Shown piece after piece: positions 9,218-17,778 of a stretch of DNA of 64,000 nt (its first letter is position 1; every line of letters begins with the position of its first letter). Source of the stretch: Burkholderia sp. lig30. GTDB taxonomy: Bacteria > Pseudomonadota > Gammaproteobacteria > Burkholderiales > Burkholderiaceae. The stretch spans positions 27,542-91,541 of the forward strand of contig NZ_JGVW01000072.1 in the NCBI RefSeq assembly GCF_000687455.2. The letters run 5' to 3'. The notes below the pieces were generated by a model that made no database searches, had not been told where the DNA came from, and saw only the letters and a list, made by a program, of their open reading frames with translations. The position numbers and the translations under genes were made by a program.

Positions 9218-9944
9218 GAACGACTCCAGGCGGCTCTGCTGCGGGTGCCTCGCGGGTGTCAGCCGCAAGGGCGGGGTCGACGGCAGGCCGCGCCTTGTTG
9301 TGTTGTCACAAGCACGCTGGAGCGAGAACGATGGCGGGAGAATTGCCTGACGGGGCCGGGGCCCGAACGACGGGGCCGGCGGCCATGGGGCACCTGCGAA
9401 TACGGCTTCAAAGCACGGCGTCGACACTCCGCGCGCTGCAAAAGCGCGCTAAGCCTGTGACCGGGCATTGCCGCCGGCGCGGCGCCATGATTCGTGCGCG
9501 GCGCCGTCTGGCGGCAGATGCTGCGGCTGGGCCGCAGCGGGGAGTATCGAATCCAGCCCGACTTTCCCGCCTGGGGTGTTCTTCCCTGGTTTGACGTCGC
9601 CAGATCCCGCACTCTTCGCGGGAGAGCATCCGGGCGCACGCCGTAATTTTCGCAACTGGCAGCCCGGCGGGGCGCGCATCGCGCGCCGCCGGGCTGCCCA
9701 CTGAATTCTTTTCGACCAACATTCCGTTACCGCGGCGTCTTGCCGACCGAATCCGCCTGTGGGCGCGATCCTTGCCTGCTTGCAGACACCGTGCGTGCAA
9801 CTTGCTGCTTCTCGTTTATACGGGGCGAGCAGCGCGCCCCCGGCGCAAGTAAAATAAGCGTTTGCGCTTGCGCCTCGCTCAGTCCGCCCGGAATCGGCCG
9901 ATCAGGTCGTCCACCGCGGAAGGCTGGGCAAAATTATATTCAGT
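9218..9944. promoter_or_regulatory. Structured 727-bp region between divergent rne and rluC
   Basis: No convincing gene lies here; the overlapping reading frames have no recognisable protein features. The region must contain the promoters and leaders of both genes. It holds a large hairpin with 13-base perfect arms (9658-9670 and 9686-9698) and a smaller one with 6-base arms TCCCGC/GCGGGA (9605-9623). By analogy with E. coli, where a structured rne leader is cleaved by RNase E itself, part of this region may be the autoregulatory rne 5' leader; that is inference. Confidence 0.6.
9658..9698. promoter_or_regulatory. Large stem-loop in the rne/rluC intergenic region
   Basis: The arms GGCAGCCCGGCGG and CCGCCGGGCTGCC are exactly complementary, and a GCGCG/CGCGC dyad inside extends the stem. 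It lies about 440 bases upstream of the rne start codon and 250 upstream of rluC. It could be a leader structure of rne or a transcription barrier between the divergent units. Confidence 0.6.
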
Positions 9945-10949
9945 ATGAAAGAGTTAGGCAAAACATCCCGTAATCCAGTTGCAAGCGGTCAGGTCTCGAT
10001 GATCGAAATCGACGAGGGCTCGGCCGGTCAGCGGATCGACAATTTCCTGTTGCGCGTCTGCAAAGGCGTGCCGAAAAGCCATATTTACCGGATCCTGAGG
10101 AGCGGCGAGGTCCGCGTCAACAAGGGCCGGATCGACGCGCAGTACCGGCTCGCGCTGGGCGACGTCGTGCGCGTGCCGCCGGTGCGCGTGGCGGCCGCCG
10201 ACCTCGCGCGGGCGGACACGCCGATCGTGCCGCCCGGCCATTTCGACGTGCTGTACGAGGACGACGCGATGGTCGTCATCGACAAGCCGGCCGGCGTCGC
10301 GGTGCATGGCGGCAGCGGCGTCGCGTTCGGCGTGATCGAGCAGATGCGCCAGGCGCGCCCGCACGCGAAGTTCCTCGAGCTGGTCCATCGTCTCGACCGC
10401 GAGACGTCCGGCATCCTGATGCTCGCGAAAAAGCGCTCGGCGCTCGTCGGCCTGCACGAGCAGATCCGGGAGAACCGGATGGACAAGCGTTACTATGCCT
10501 GTGTGCACGGCGAGTGGCTGTCCGACTGGGGCCGCCGCCGCGCGGTGAAGGTGCCGCTTTTCAAGTATTCGACCCCGGAAGGGGAGCGCCGGGTGCGCGT
10601 CCAGGACGACGGGTTGCCGTCGCATACCGTGTTCAACCTCGTCGAGCGCTGGCCGGAATACGCGCTCGTCGAAGCGGAACTCAAGACGGGGCGTACCCAT
10701 CAGATCCGCGTGCATCTCGCGCACCTCGGCCTGCCGATCGTCGGCGACGCCAAGTATGGCGATTTCGCGCTGAACAAGGCGCTGGCGCGCGCGAACGCGC
10801 AGCCGTCGCTCAAGCGGATGTTCCTGCACGCACACCGGCTGCGGCTCGCACACCCGCTGACAGGCGAGGCGCTGCAGTTCGACGCGCCGCTGCCGGACGA
10901 GTGCCGGCGTTTTCTCGACCAACTGAACGCATTGCGCGACACAGCATGA
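9945..10949 (+). CDS. rluC: 23S rRNA pseudouridine synthase RluC
   Basis: This 334-residue enzyme isomerises specific uridines of 23S rRNA (positions 955, 2504 and 2580 in E. coli). An S4 RNA-binding domain occupies about residues 25-85 (RIDNFLLRVCKGVPKSHIYRI). The RluA-type catalytic domain has VHRLDRETSGILML with the catalytic Asp, and later KTGRTHQIRVHLAHLG. The upstream sequence AATTATATTCAGT gives an AT-rich run close to the ATG. The stop overlaps the next start by an ATGA, so rluC and the phosphatase gene form an operon. Confidence 0.95.
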   Translation: MKELGKTSRNPVASGQVSMIEIDEGSAGQRIDNFLLRVCKGVPKSHIYRILRSGEVRVNKGRIDAQYRLALGDVVRVPPVRVAAADLARADTPIVPPGHFDVLYEDDAMVVIDKPAGVAVHGGSGVAFGVIEQMRQARPHAKFLELVHRLDRETSGILMLAKKRSALVGLHEQIRENRMDKRYYACVHGEWLSDWGRRRAVKVPLFKYSTPEGERRVRVQDDGLPSHTVFNLVERWPEYALVEAELKTGRTHQIRVHLAHLGLPIVGDAKYGDFALNKALARANAQPSLKRMFLHAHRLRLAHPLTGEALQFDAPLPDECRRFLDQLNALRDTA

Positions 10950-11614
10950 TACGCATGGCTCGACAGCAATTTGACCTGATCGTCTTCGACTGGGACGGCA
11001 CGCTGATGGATTCGACGGCGCACATCGCCTACAGTATCCAGGCCGCGTGTCGCGATCTCGGTTTGCCCGCGCCGTCCGACGAGGCCGCCCGTTACGTGAT
11101 CGGGCTCGGCCTGCGCGACGCGCTGCAGATTACCGCTCCGACCCTCGATCCGTCCGACTATCCGCGCCTCGCCGAGCGCTATCGTTACCACTACGTGATC
11201 AAGGATCAGCGCATCGAGCTGTTCGCCGGCGTGCGCGAGTTGCTGGTGGAGCTGCGCGACACCGGCTACCTGCTGGCGGTCGCGACCGGCAAGGGGCGGG
11301 TCGGGCTGAACCGCGCGCTCGACCAGGCGAAGCTGACGAGCCTGTTCGACGCGACGCGCTGCGCGGACGAGACGTTCTCGAAGCCGCATCCGGCGATGCT
11401 GCACGAGTTGACCCGTGAATTGGGGCAGGATCTTGCGCGCACCGTGATGATCGGCGACACGACGCACGACCTGCAGATGGCGGCGAGTGCCGGAGCGGCC
11501 GGAGTCGGCGTCGCATACGGCGCGCACTCCGCCGACGCGCTCGCGGCGCTCGAACCGCGCTTCGTCGCGCCCGACGTGGAGGCGCTGGCCGTCTGGCTGC
11601 GCGAGCACGCATGA
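10946..11614 (+). CDS. HAD-superfamily phosphatase (phosphoglycolate-phosphatase-like)
   Basis: This 222-residue protein has HAD motif I in FDLIVFDWDGTLMDS (nucleophile and acid Asp), motif II in VATGKGRVG, motif III with KPHPAML, and motif IV in MIGDTTHDLQMA. An alpha-helical cap is inserted after motif I. These features fit the Gph/YjjG-like hydrolases that remove phosphate from small metabolites; the substrate is unknown. The first ATG overlaps the rluC stop; a second ATG three codons on (10955) is an equally possible start. The gene overlaps the Rieske gene by four bases. Confidence 0.88.
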   Translation: MIRMARQQFDLIVFDWDGTLMDSTAHIAYSIQAACRDLGLPAPSDEAARYVIGLGLRDALQITAPTLDPSDYPRLAERYRYHYVIKDQRIELFAGVRELLVELRDTGYLLAVATGKGRVGLNRALDQAKLTSLFDATRCADETFSKPHPAMLHELTRELGQDLARTVMIGDTTHDLQMAASAGAAGVGVAYGAHSADALAALEPRFVAPDVEALAVWLREHA

Positions 11615-12009
11615 GCGGCGCGACCGGTGTCGCGCCGGTGCGCGTGTGCGCGTCGGACGCGCTGGCCGATGGTGGCGCCGGCGTGCGTGTCGACGCGACG
11701 CTGCGCGGCGAGCAGGCGGTCGTGTTTTTCGTGCGCTACGAGGGCCGCGCGTACGGCTATCTGAACCGCTGCGCGCATGTGCCGATGGAACTCGACTGGG
11801 CCGAAGGGCAGTTCTTCGAATCGTCCGGCTTATACTTGATGTGCGCGACGCATGGCGCGATTTATGCGCCGGACACCGGCAAATGCGTCGGCGGCCCGTG
11901 CCGCGGTGCGCAGTTGCGGCCCGTCGAAGTCGACGAGCGCGACACGCCCGACGGTCGGGCGGTGTTCTGGTCGCCCGACCAGGACCTGCGTCCCGCGACC
12001 CCTGACTGA
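11611..12009 (+). CDS. Rieske [2Fe-2S] domain protein
   Basis: This 132-residue single-domain protein carries both Rieske ligand pairs: CxH in NRCAHVPMEL and CxxH in CATHGAIYAP. The latter is followed by the usual GKCVGGPC-type loop. No transmembrane segment or oxygenase domain is present, so it looks like a soluble ferredoxin-like electron carrier. Its partner is unknown. It overlaps the phosphatase gene and is followed 12 bases later by the S49 protease gene, a gene order I recall as common in Burkholderia and relatives. Confidence 0.88.
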   Translation: MSGATGVAPVRVCASDALADGGAGVRVDATLRGEQAVVFFVRYEGRAYGYLNRCAHVPMELDWAEGQFFESSGLYLMCATHGAIYAPDTGKCVGGPCRGAQLRPVEVDERDTPDGRAVFWSPDQDLRPATPD

Positions 12010-12021
12010 CGAAAACAACAC

Positions 12022-12996
12022 ATGGCCGATCAACCGATTTCTCCCGATTCCTCTTCCCGTTCCGACAGCTGGGAGCGCGCCGCGCTCGAGCGGATCGCGC
12101 TTGCGGCGATCCGGGAGCAGCGCGCGGCGCGGCGCTGGAAGATCTTCTTCCGCTTCGCGTTCCTGGCGGTGCTGCTCGTGCTGGCGTTCGCGGTGATCGA
12201 TTTGTCGGGCGAGTCGAAGATCTCGACCGGCCGCCACACGGCGCTCGTGACGATCGACGGTGAAATCGCGGCGGGCGGTCAGGCGAATGCGGAGGACATC
12301 ACGTCCGCGCTCGACGACGCGTTCGACGACGACGGCACGGTGGGTGTCGTGCTGCACATCAACAGCCCGGGCGGCAGCCCGGTGCAGGCCGGCATCGTCT
12401 ACGACGAGATCCGCCGGCTGCGCGCGAAGTATCCGAAAAAGCCGCTGTACGTGGTCGTCGGCGACATGTGCGCGTCGGGCGGCTACTACATCGCGGCGGC
12501 GGCCGACCGGATCTACGTCGACAAGGCCAGCATCGTCGGCTCGATCGGCGTGCTGATGGACGGCTTCGGCTTCACTGGCCTGATGAGCAAGCTCGGCGTC
12601 GAGCGGCGCCTGCACACGTCGGGCGAGAACAAGGGCTTTTACGATCCGTTCTCGCCGGAAACGCCGAAGATGGACGCGCACGCGCAGCAGATGCTCGGCC
12701 AGGTGCATGCGCAGTTCATCAAGGCCGTGAAGGACGGCCGGGGCGCCCGCCTGCGCGAGACCCCGGACATGTTCAGCGGCCTGTTCTGGACCGGCGAGAA
12801 GAGTGTCGAGCTCGGCCTCGCGGACGGCTTCGGCACGACCGACACGGTCGCGCGCGACGTGCTGAAGGCACCCGACCTCGTCGACTACACGGTGAAGGAG
12901 AGCCTGAGCAACCGCGTCGCGCGCCGTTTCGGCGCGGCCGTCGGGAACGCCGCGATGAAGGCGCTTTCGTCGGGCGCGCAGGTGAGCCTGCGCTGA
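12022..12996 (+). CDS. Signal peptide peptidase SppA-type S49 protease
   Basis: This 324-residue protein has an N-terminal membrane anchor (about 44-60, FRFAFLAVLLVLAFAVI) followed by one S49 protease domain facing the periplasm. The segment INSPGGSP and the catalytic-Ser region MCASGGYYIAAAADRIYVD match the short SppA form, in which subunits oligomerise. The general-base Lys is probably in the GFYDPFSPETPKMD-type segment or just before it. Such proteases degrade leftover signal peptides and membrane fragments. It is the last gene of the rluC transcription unit and faces the methyltransferase gene. Confidence 0.9.
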   Translation: MADQPISPDSSSRSDSWERAALERIALAAIREQRAARRWKIFFRFAFLAVLLVLAFAVIDLSGESKISTGRHTALVTIDGEIAAGGQANAEDITSALDDAFDDDGTVGVVLHINSPGGSPVQAGIVYDEIRRLRAKYPKKPLYVVVGDMCASGGYYIAAAADRIYVDKASIVGSIGVLMDGFGFTGLMSKLGVERRLHTSGENKGFYDPFSPETPKMDAHAQQMLGQVHAQFIKAVKDGRGARLRETPDMFSGLFWTGEKSVELGLADGFGTTDTVARDVLKAPDLVDYTVKESLSNRVARRFGAAVGNAAMKALSSGAQVSLR

Positions 12997-13030
12997 CGCG
13001 CGCCCGCTCCGGGGCGCGCTCGGCGAAGGG

Positions 13031-13753
13031 TCAGTTCGCGAGCAGCAGGAAGATCGCAGGGCGCTTGTGCAGATCGGGCACCGGCGCCTTTTTCCATTCC
13101 GCCACCGTGCGGCTCGCGATCGTCTCGCTCGCGAGCGTCAGGTCGGCCGCGACGCAGATCAGCGTGGACGGCGCGCAGGTCGCGACGAGCGTGTCGAGCA
13201 TCGCGTGGTTGCGATAGGGTGTCTCGATGAAGATCTGCGTCTGGCGCGCCTTGCGCGAATGCTGCTCGAGCTCGCGCAGGCGTTTCGCGCGCGCGGCGGC
13301 GTCGACGGGCAGGTAGCCGTGGAACGCGAAGCTCTGGCCGTTCAGGCCCGACGCCATCAGCGCGAGCAGGATCGAGCTGGGGCCGACGAGCGGCACGACC
13401 TTCACGCCGCGCTCGTGCGCGCGGCGCACCAGCAGCGCGCCCGGGTCGGCGACGGCCGGGCAGCCGGCCTCGGACACGAGCCCGGCGTCCGCGCCTGCCA
13501 GCACCGGCGCCAGCAGCCGCTCGATCTCGCCCGCCGGCGTGTTGACGTTCAGCTCGCGGATCTCGATCTCCTGGATCGGCCGCGTGGTGCCGATCTTCTT
13601 CAGGAATGCGCGGGTCGTCTTCGCGTTCTCGCCGATGTAGTAGCCGAGCGTGCCTGCGCGCGCCTGCACGGCGGCGGGCAGCACCGCGGCCAGCATCGAC
13701 GCGTCGCCGTCGCCGAGCGTGTTCGGGACGAGGTAGAGGGTGCCGGCCGTCAT
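13031..13753 (-). CDS. SAM-dependent methyltransferase, RsmI/tetrapyrrole-methylase family
   Basis: This 240-residue protein has the tetrapyrrole (corrin/porphyrin) methylase fold used by RsmI, the 16S rRNA C1402 2'-O-methyltransferase. Recognisable segments are LYLVPNTLG, DAGLVSEAGCPAVADPG and VVPLVGPSSILLALMASG, the last two being the SAM-binding loops. The N-terminal loop differs from canonical RsmI, which has a GIGD-type element, so this is more likely a paralogue with an undefined target. It is encoded just after maf with a four-base overlap; the two are likely one transcript. Confidence 0.82.
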   Translation of the reverse strand: MTAGTLYLVPNTLGDGDASMLAAVLPAAVQARAGTLGYYIGENAKTTRAFLKKIGTTRPIQEIEIRELNVNTPAGEIERLLAPVLAGADAGLVSEAGCPAVADPGALLVRRAHERGVKVVPLVGPSSILLALMASGLNGQSFAFHGYLPVDAAARAKRLRELEQHSRKARQTQIFIETPYRNHAMLDTLVATCAPSTLICVAADLTLASETIASRTVAEWKKAPVPDLHKRPAIFLLLAN

Positions 13754-14379
13754 GCGTGCTCTCCGTGCGCGGCGAACAGCGGATAGCCGGCGGCGCGCAA
13801 CATCCGTGTGAGCGCGATCAGCGGCAGGCCGACGAGCGCGGTCGGGTCGTCCGAGTCGATCGCGTCGAGCAGCGCGATGCCGAGCCCTTCGGATTTCGCG
13901 CTGCCTGCGACGTCGTAGGGCGTCTCGGCGCGCAGGTAGGCGTCGAGCTCGGCCTCGGGCAGCGTGCGAAAGCGCACGCGGGTCACGATGTCCTCGCTCT
14001 GCGTCGTGCCGGTGCGGCTGTCGAACAGGCTGAGCGCGCTATGGAATTCGACCTCCCGGCCCTGCATCGCGACGAGCTGCTCGAGCGCGCGCGCATGGGT
14101 GCCGGGCTTGCCGATCTGTTGCCCGTCGAAGGTGGCGACCTGGTCGGAGCCGATCACGAGCACGCCGTGCGGCGCGTCGGCGCCGGCGGCGACCGTGCGC
14201 GCTTTCGTGGCGGCGAGGCGCAGCGCGGTGGCGGACGGCGATTCGCCCGGCAGCGGCGTCTCGTCGAGGTCAGGCGACACGACGTCGAACGGCACGTGAA
14301 GCCGCTCGAGCAGCGAGCGCCGGTAGCGGGAACTGGAGGCGAGAATCAGCCGCGGCGGGCTGGAAACGGTGTCCTGCAT
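13750..14379 (-). CDS. Maf/YceF nucleotide pyrophosphatase (7-methyl-GTP type)
   Basis: This 209-residue Maf-family enzyme hydrolyses modified nucleoside triphosphates. The N-terminal LILASSSRYRRSLLERL, the acidic site DLDETPLPGE and VIGSDQVATFDGQQIGKPG are the family motifs. The GSDQV form is typical of the YceF subgroup, which prefers 7-methyl-GTP; that assignment is from family knowledge. It is divergent from yceD, the same neighbourhood (yceF-yceD-rpmF-plsX) seen in E. coli, which supports the YceF assignment. Confidence 0.9.
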   Translation of the reverse strand: MQDTVSSPPRLILASSSRYRRSLLERLHVPFDVVSPDLDETPLPGESPSATALRLAATKARTVAAGADAPHGVLVIGSDQVATFDGQQIGKPGTHARALEQLVAMQGREVEFHSALSLFDSRTGTTQSEDIVTRVRFRTLPEAELDAYLRAETPYDVAGSAKSEGLGIALLDAIDSDDPTALVGLPLIALTRMLRAAGYPLFAAHGEHA

Positions 14380-14445
14380 GGTCGGAAAGAGTCGGTGAGT
14401 CGTAAAAATGCGACGCCGCGGTGCGCGGGCGAGGGCTTTAAGTAA

Positions 14446-14474
14446 TTGACCGGAAAAGATAAAAACGGTATGCT
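14446..14474 (+). promoter_or_regulatory. Sigma-70-type promoter of the yceD-rpmF-fab operon
   Basis: TTGACC (14446-14451) and TATGCT (14469-14474) are separated by exactly 17 bases. Transcription would start near 14481, giving a leader of about 86 bases to the yceD ATG at 14567. Confidence 0.7.
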
Positions 14475-14566
14475 TTCCCGCTTTTCATCGATGGGTTTCG
14501 TTCGGCGTACCCGTCGAGTCTTCGGATGTTCTCGGTGCAGAGCCGAACCGACACGCAGGAGCGCAC

Positions 14567-15202
14567 ATGAATCCCTCTTCTGGCAAACCTGCAGTTACGC
14601 TTGATCCGCACGCGGTCGATCTGTTCGAATTCGCCCGCAGCGGGCGGCAGGCAGCCGGCGCGGTGCGTCTCTCGCAACTGCCGCGCATGTTAAACGAAGT
14701 ACCGGCGGACGCGCCAGACCGCGACACGGTCTTCACGTGGCAGGCGGAAGGGTTCGTCCAGTCCGAGTTGCAGGACGACGGCACCGACGGGCAGCAGCCG
14801 TATCTGCGGCTCGCGCTGCACGGCAGCGCGTGGCTCGAGTGCCAGCGCTGCATGACCCCGTACCAGCAGGCGTTCGACGTCGACATGGTGTACCGCGTCG
14901 TCGCCACCGAAGAAGAAGCTGAAGAATTTTCGCTCGAAGACGATGAAGCCGATGTGATCGTGGGCTCACGCCAGTTCGATCTCGTCGACTTGATCGAAGA
15001 GGAATTGCTGCTTTCGCTGCCGCTCGTGCCGAAACACGAGGTTTGCCCGGCGGTTCACGAAAGCCTCGTATCGGGCGTGAGCGGTCCCGAGGCCGAAACG
15101 GATGACGAATCCGGCGAGGCCGAGGACGAAGGCAAACGGCCGAATCCGTTCGCGGCGCTCGACGCGCTGAAGAAGGGCGGGGACGGCGGCAAGCAACATT
15201 AA
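14567..15202 (+). CDS. yceD: YceD/DUF177 family protein (large-subunit rRNA accumulation factor)
   Basis: This 211-residue protein of the DUF177 family has the paired-Cys motif LECQRCMTPYQQ in the middle and an acidic C-terminal third (EAEDEGKRPNPFAALDALK). Family members are linked to 23S rRNA accumulation in plants and bacteria, and the gene is almost always next to rpmF, as here (97 bases upstream). It is the first gene behind a good promoter and probably sets co-expression of ribosomal protein L32 with lipid synthesis. Confidence 0.9.
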   Translation: MNPSSGKPAVTLDPHAVDLFEFARSGRQAAGAVRLSQLPRMLNEVPADAPDRDTVFTWQAEGFVQSELQDDGTDGQQPYLRLALHGSAWLECQRCMTPYQQAFDVDMVYRVVATEEEAEEFSLEDDEADVIVGSRQFDLVDLIEEELLLSLPLVPKHEVCPAVHESLVSGVSGPEAETDDESGEAEDEGKRPNPFAALDALKKGGDGGKQH

Positions 15203-15299
15203 GCAGTGTGGCGCGGGAAGGCGTTGAGGCCGTGGGGCCAGGGTAGTTAAGCGCCGGATCGGGCTGTGTTAGAATCCGGAAAATTTTTAGGAGTTAGTC

Positions 15300-15479
15300 A
15301 TGGCAGTCCAGCAAAACAAGAAGTCGCCGTCGAAGCGCGGCATGCATCGTTCGCACGATTTCCTGACGGCAGCGCCGCTGGCAGTCGAGCCGAGCACGGG
15401 TGAAGTGCATCTGCGTCACCACGTCAGCCCGAACGGCTACTATCGCGGCAAGAAAGTCGTCAAGACGAAGAACGACTAA
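15300..15479 (+). CDS. rpmF: 50S ribosomal protein L32
   Basis: This is a 59-residue basic protein, [20 protein letters not shown] at the N-terminus. It has the L32 signature of an N-terminal K/R-rich tail followed by [21 protein letters not shown] sequence (here [19 protein letters not shown]). A clear Shine-Dalgarno (TTAGGAG) lies just before the ATG. The zinc-binding Cys residues of some L32 forms are absent, so this is the Cys-free type. It sits between yceD and plsX as in most proteobacteria. Confidence 0.96.
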
Positions 15480-15559
15480 GCGTATCGTCGCGTGTGCCGG
15501 GCTTCGGTCGATGGCGTTTCGCGCGACAACGGATTCGCTTGACACTTTCCTGGCTCAAC

Positions 15560-15589
15560 AAAAAGGCGGCATTTCACTGCCGCTTTTTT
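15560..15589 (+). terminator. Intrinsic terminator or attenuator between rpmF and plsX
   Basis: AAAAAGGCGGCA, a six-base loop and TGCCGC followed by six T form a classical rho-independent terminator. It ends only 23 bases before the plsX ATG. plsX must therefore rely on read-through or on a promoter buried in this short gap. Confidence 0.85.
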
Positions 15590-15612
15590 GTGCCTGAAAT
15601 TCGTCGCATTCC

Positions 15613-16719
15613 ATGACTGTAAAGCTCACAATCGATTGCATGGGAGGCGACCACGGCCCGTCCGTGACCGTTCCCGCGGCAGTCAAATTCATTCGCTCGC
15701 ATCCTGATGCGCACCTGATGCTCGTCGGCATCGAAAGCGCGATCCGTGCGCAGCTGAAAAAGTGCAAGGCGCTTGACGACCCGGCGCTGACCGTCGTGTC
15801 CGCCACCGAGGTCGTGGCGATGGACGATCCCGTCGAAGTCGCGTTGCGCAAGAAGAAAGATTCGTCGATGCGCGTCGCCCTCAATCAGGTGAAAGAGGGG
15901 CAGGCCCAGGCCTGCATCTCGGCCGGCAACACCGGCGCGCTGATGGCCGTTTCCCGCTATGTGCTGAAGACGCTGCCCGGCATCGAGCGGCCCGCGATCG
16001 CATTCGCGCTGCCGAACCCGACGGGTTACACGATGATGCTGGACCTCGGCGCGAACGTCGACTGCGAGCCGCAGCACCTGCTGCAGTTCGCGGAGATGGG
16101 GCACGCGCTGGTGGCGGCGCTCGAGGGCAAGGAGCGTCCGACGATCGGCCTGCTCAACATCGGCGAAGAGGTCATCAAGGGCAACGAGACGATCAAGCGC
16201 GCCGGCGAGCTGCTGCGCGCGAGCACGCTCAATTTCCGCGGCAACGTCGAAGGCAACGACATCTACAAGGGTACCGTCGACGTGATCGTCTGCGACGGCT
16301 TCGTCGGCAACGTCGCGCTGAAGACGTCCGAAGGGCTCGCGCAGATGCTGTCCGACATCATCCGCGAGGAATTCGGCCGCTCGCTGCTGTCGAAGCTGAT
16401 GGCGCTCCTCGCGCTGCCGGTGCTGCTGCGCTTCAAGCGGCGCGTCGATCACCGCCAGTACAACGGCGCGGCGCTGCTCGGCCTGAAGAGCCTCGTGATC
16501 AAGAGCCACGGTTCCGCCGACGCTTACGCGTTTGAGTGGGCGATCAAACGCGGGTATGATGCCGTCAAAAACGGCGTGCTGGAGCGTCTCGCGCGCGCCA
16601 TGGCGGACAATGCGGTACCGCTCGGCGCAGGCGATCACGACGCGCACGGCGCGGGCAGCGCAAGCCCGGCCGCCGGCCAGCCAGCCGAGCCCTCTGCTGC
16701 GCTATCCTCTAAAGCATAA
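15613..16719 (+). CDS. plsX: Phosphate acyltransferase PlsX
   Basis: This 368-residue enzyme converts acyl-ACP and phosphate into acyl-phosphate, the donor for PlsY in phosphatidic acid synthesis. The N-terminus [19 protein letters not shown] is the family signature; [19 protein letters not shown] and GLLNIGEE are further conserved blocks. The C-terminal 30 residues are a Ser/Ala/Pro-rich tail beyond the usual end. The stop and the fabH start share one base (TAATG), indicating tight translational coupling. Confidence 0.96.
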   Translation: MTVKLTIDCMGGDHGPSVTVPAAVKFIRSHPDAHLMLVGIESAIRAQLKKCKALDDPALTVVSATEVVAMDDPVEVALRKKKDSSMRVALNQVKEGQAQACISAGNTGALMAVSRYVLKTLPGIERPAIAFALPNPTGYTMMLDLGANVDCEPQHLLQFAEMGHALVAALEGKERPTIGLLNIGEEVIKGNETIKRAGELLRASTLNFRGNVEGNDIYKGTVDVIVCDGFVGNVALKTSEGLAQMLSDIIREEFGRSLLSKLMALLALPVLLRFKRRVDHRQYNGAALLGLKSLVIKSHGSADAYAFEWAIKRGYDAVKNGVLERLARAMADNAVPLGAGDHDAHGAGSASPAAGQPAEPSAALSSKA

Positions 16720-17708
16720 TGGCCCAATCGACTCTCTATTCCCGCGTGCTCGGCACGGGCAGCTATCTGCCGCCCGACCGCGTCACGAACCAGCAACTCG
16801 CCGAACGTCTCGCGAAGGACGGCATCGAGACGAACGACGAGTGGATCGTTGCCCGCACCGGCATCCATGCGCGTCATTTTGCCGCGCAGGACGTCACGAC
16901 GAGCGACCTCGCGTTCGAAGCGTCGAAGCGCGCGATCGAGGCCGCGGACGTCGATCCGCAATCGATCGACCTGATCATCGTCGCGACTTCGACCCCCGAT
17001 TTCGTGTTCCCGAGCACCGCCTGCCTGTTGCAGGACAAGCTCGGCATCAAGAGTGGCGGTGCGGCGTTCGACGTGCAGGCCGTGTGTTCCGGCTTCGTGT
17101 ATGCGCTCGCGATGGCCGACACGCTCATCCGCAGCGGCCAGCACCGCACGGCGCTCGTCGTCGGCGCGGAGACGTTCTCGCGCATTCTCGACTTCAAGGA
17201 CCGCACGACCTGCGTGCTGTTCGGCGACGGCGCGGGCGCGGTGGTCCTGTCCGCGTCCGAGGAGCCGGGCCTGCTCGGCAGCGCGCTGCATGCGGACGGC
17301 AGCTATTCGCGCATCCTGTGCACGCCGGGCAACGTCAATCGCGGCGTGATCGAAGGCAGCGCATTCCTGCAGATGGATGGCCAGGCCGTGTTCAAGCTCG
17401 CGGTCAACGTGCTCGAAAAGGTGGCCGTCGAGGCGCTCGCGAAAGCGAACCTCGCCCCCGAGCAGATCGACTGGCTGATTCCGCACCAGGCGAACATCCG
17501 CATCATGACAAGCACCTGCCGCAAGCTCGGGCTGCCGCAGGAGCGCATGGTCGTGACGGTCGGCGAGCACGGCAACACGTCGGCCGCGTCGATCCCGCTC
17601 GCGCTCGACGTCGCGGTGCGCGACGGCCGCATCAAACGGGGCCAGCACGTGCTGATCGAAGGCGTCGGCGGCGGCTTCACCTGGGGCGCGTCGGTCTTCC
17701 GCTTCTGA
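16719..17708 (+). CDS. fabH: Beta-ketoacyl-ACP synthase III
   Basis: This 329-residue condensing enzyme starts fatty-acid synthesis by joining acetyl-CoA and malonyl-ACP. The active-site Cys is in [16 protein letters not shown], the His in [11 protein letters not shown] and the Asn in [11 protein letters not shown], giving the complete Cys-His-Asn triad. The length and the [16 protein letters not shown]-terminus are typical. It directly overlaps plsX and precedes fabD by 70 bases. Confidence 0.97.
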   Translation: MAQSTLYSRVLGTGSYLPPDRVTNQQLAERLAKDGIETNDEWIVARTGIHARHFAAQDVTTSDLAFEASKRAIEAADVDPQSIDLIIVATSTPDFVFPSTACLLQDKLGIKSGGAAFDVQAVCSGFVYALAMADTLIRSGQHRTALVVGAETFSRILDFKDRTTCVLFGDGAGAVVLSASEEPGLLGSALHADGSYSRILCTPGNVNRGVIEGSAFLQMDGQAVFKLAVNVLEKVAVEALAKANLAPEQIDWLIPHQANIRIMTSTCRKLGLPQERMVVTVGEHGNTSAASIPLALDVAVRDGRIKRGQHVLIEGVGGGFTWGASVFRF

Positions 17709-17778
17709 TCCGGGGCACGCGATCCCGACCGGCGCGCGGTTCTCGCGCGCCGTCCAAATCGATTCAATTGGGGACGAT

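Noticed and set aside
6056..9460. Long open frame of 1134 codons on the plus strand across rne
   Set aside because: It is exactly antisense to a clear RNase E gene and has low-complexity repeats (Phe/Ala/Thr). GC-rich codon bias creates such open frames on the opposite strand.
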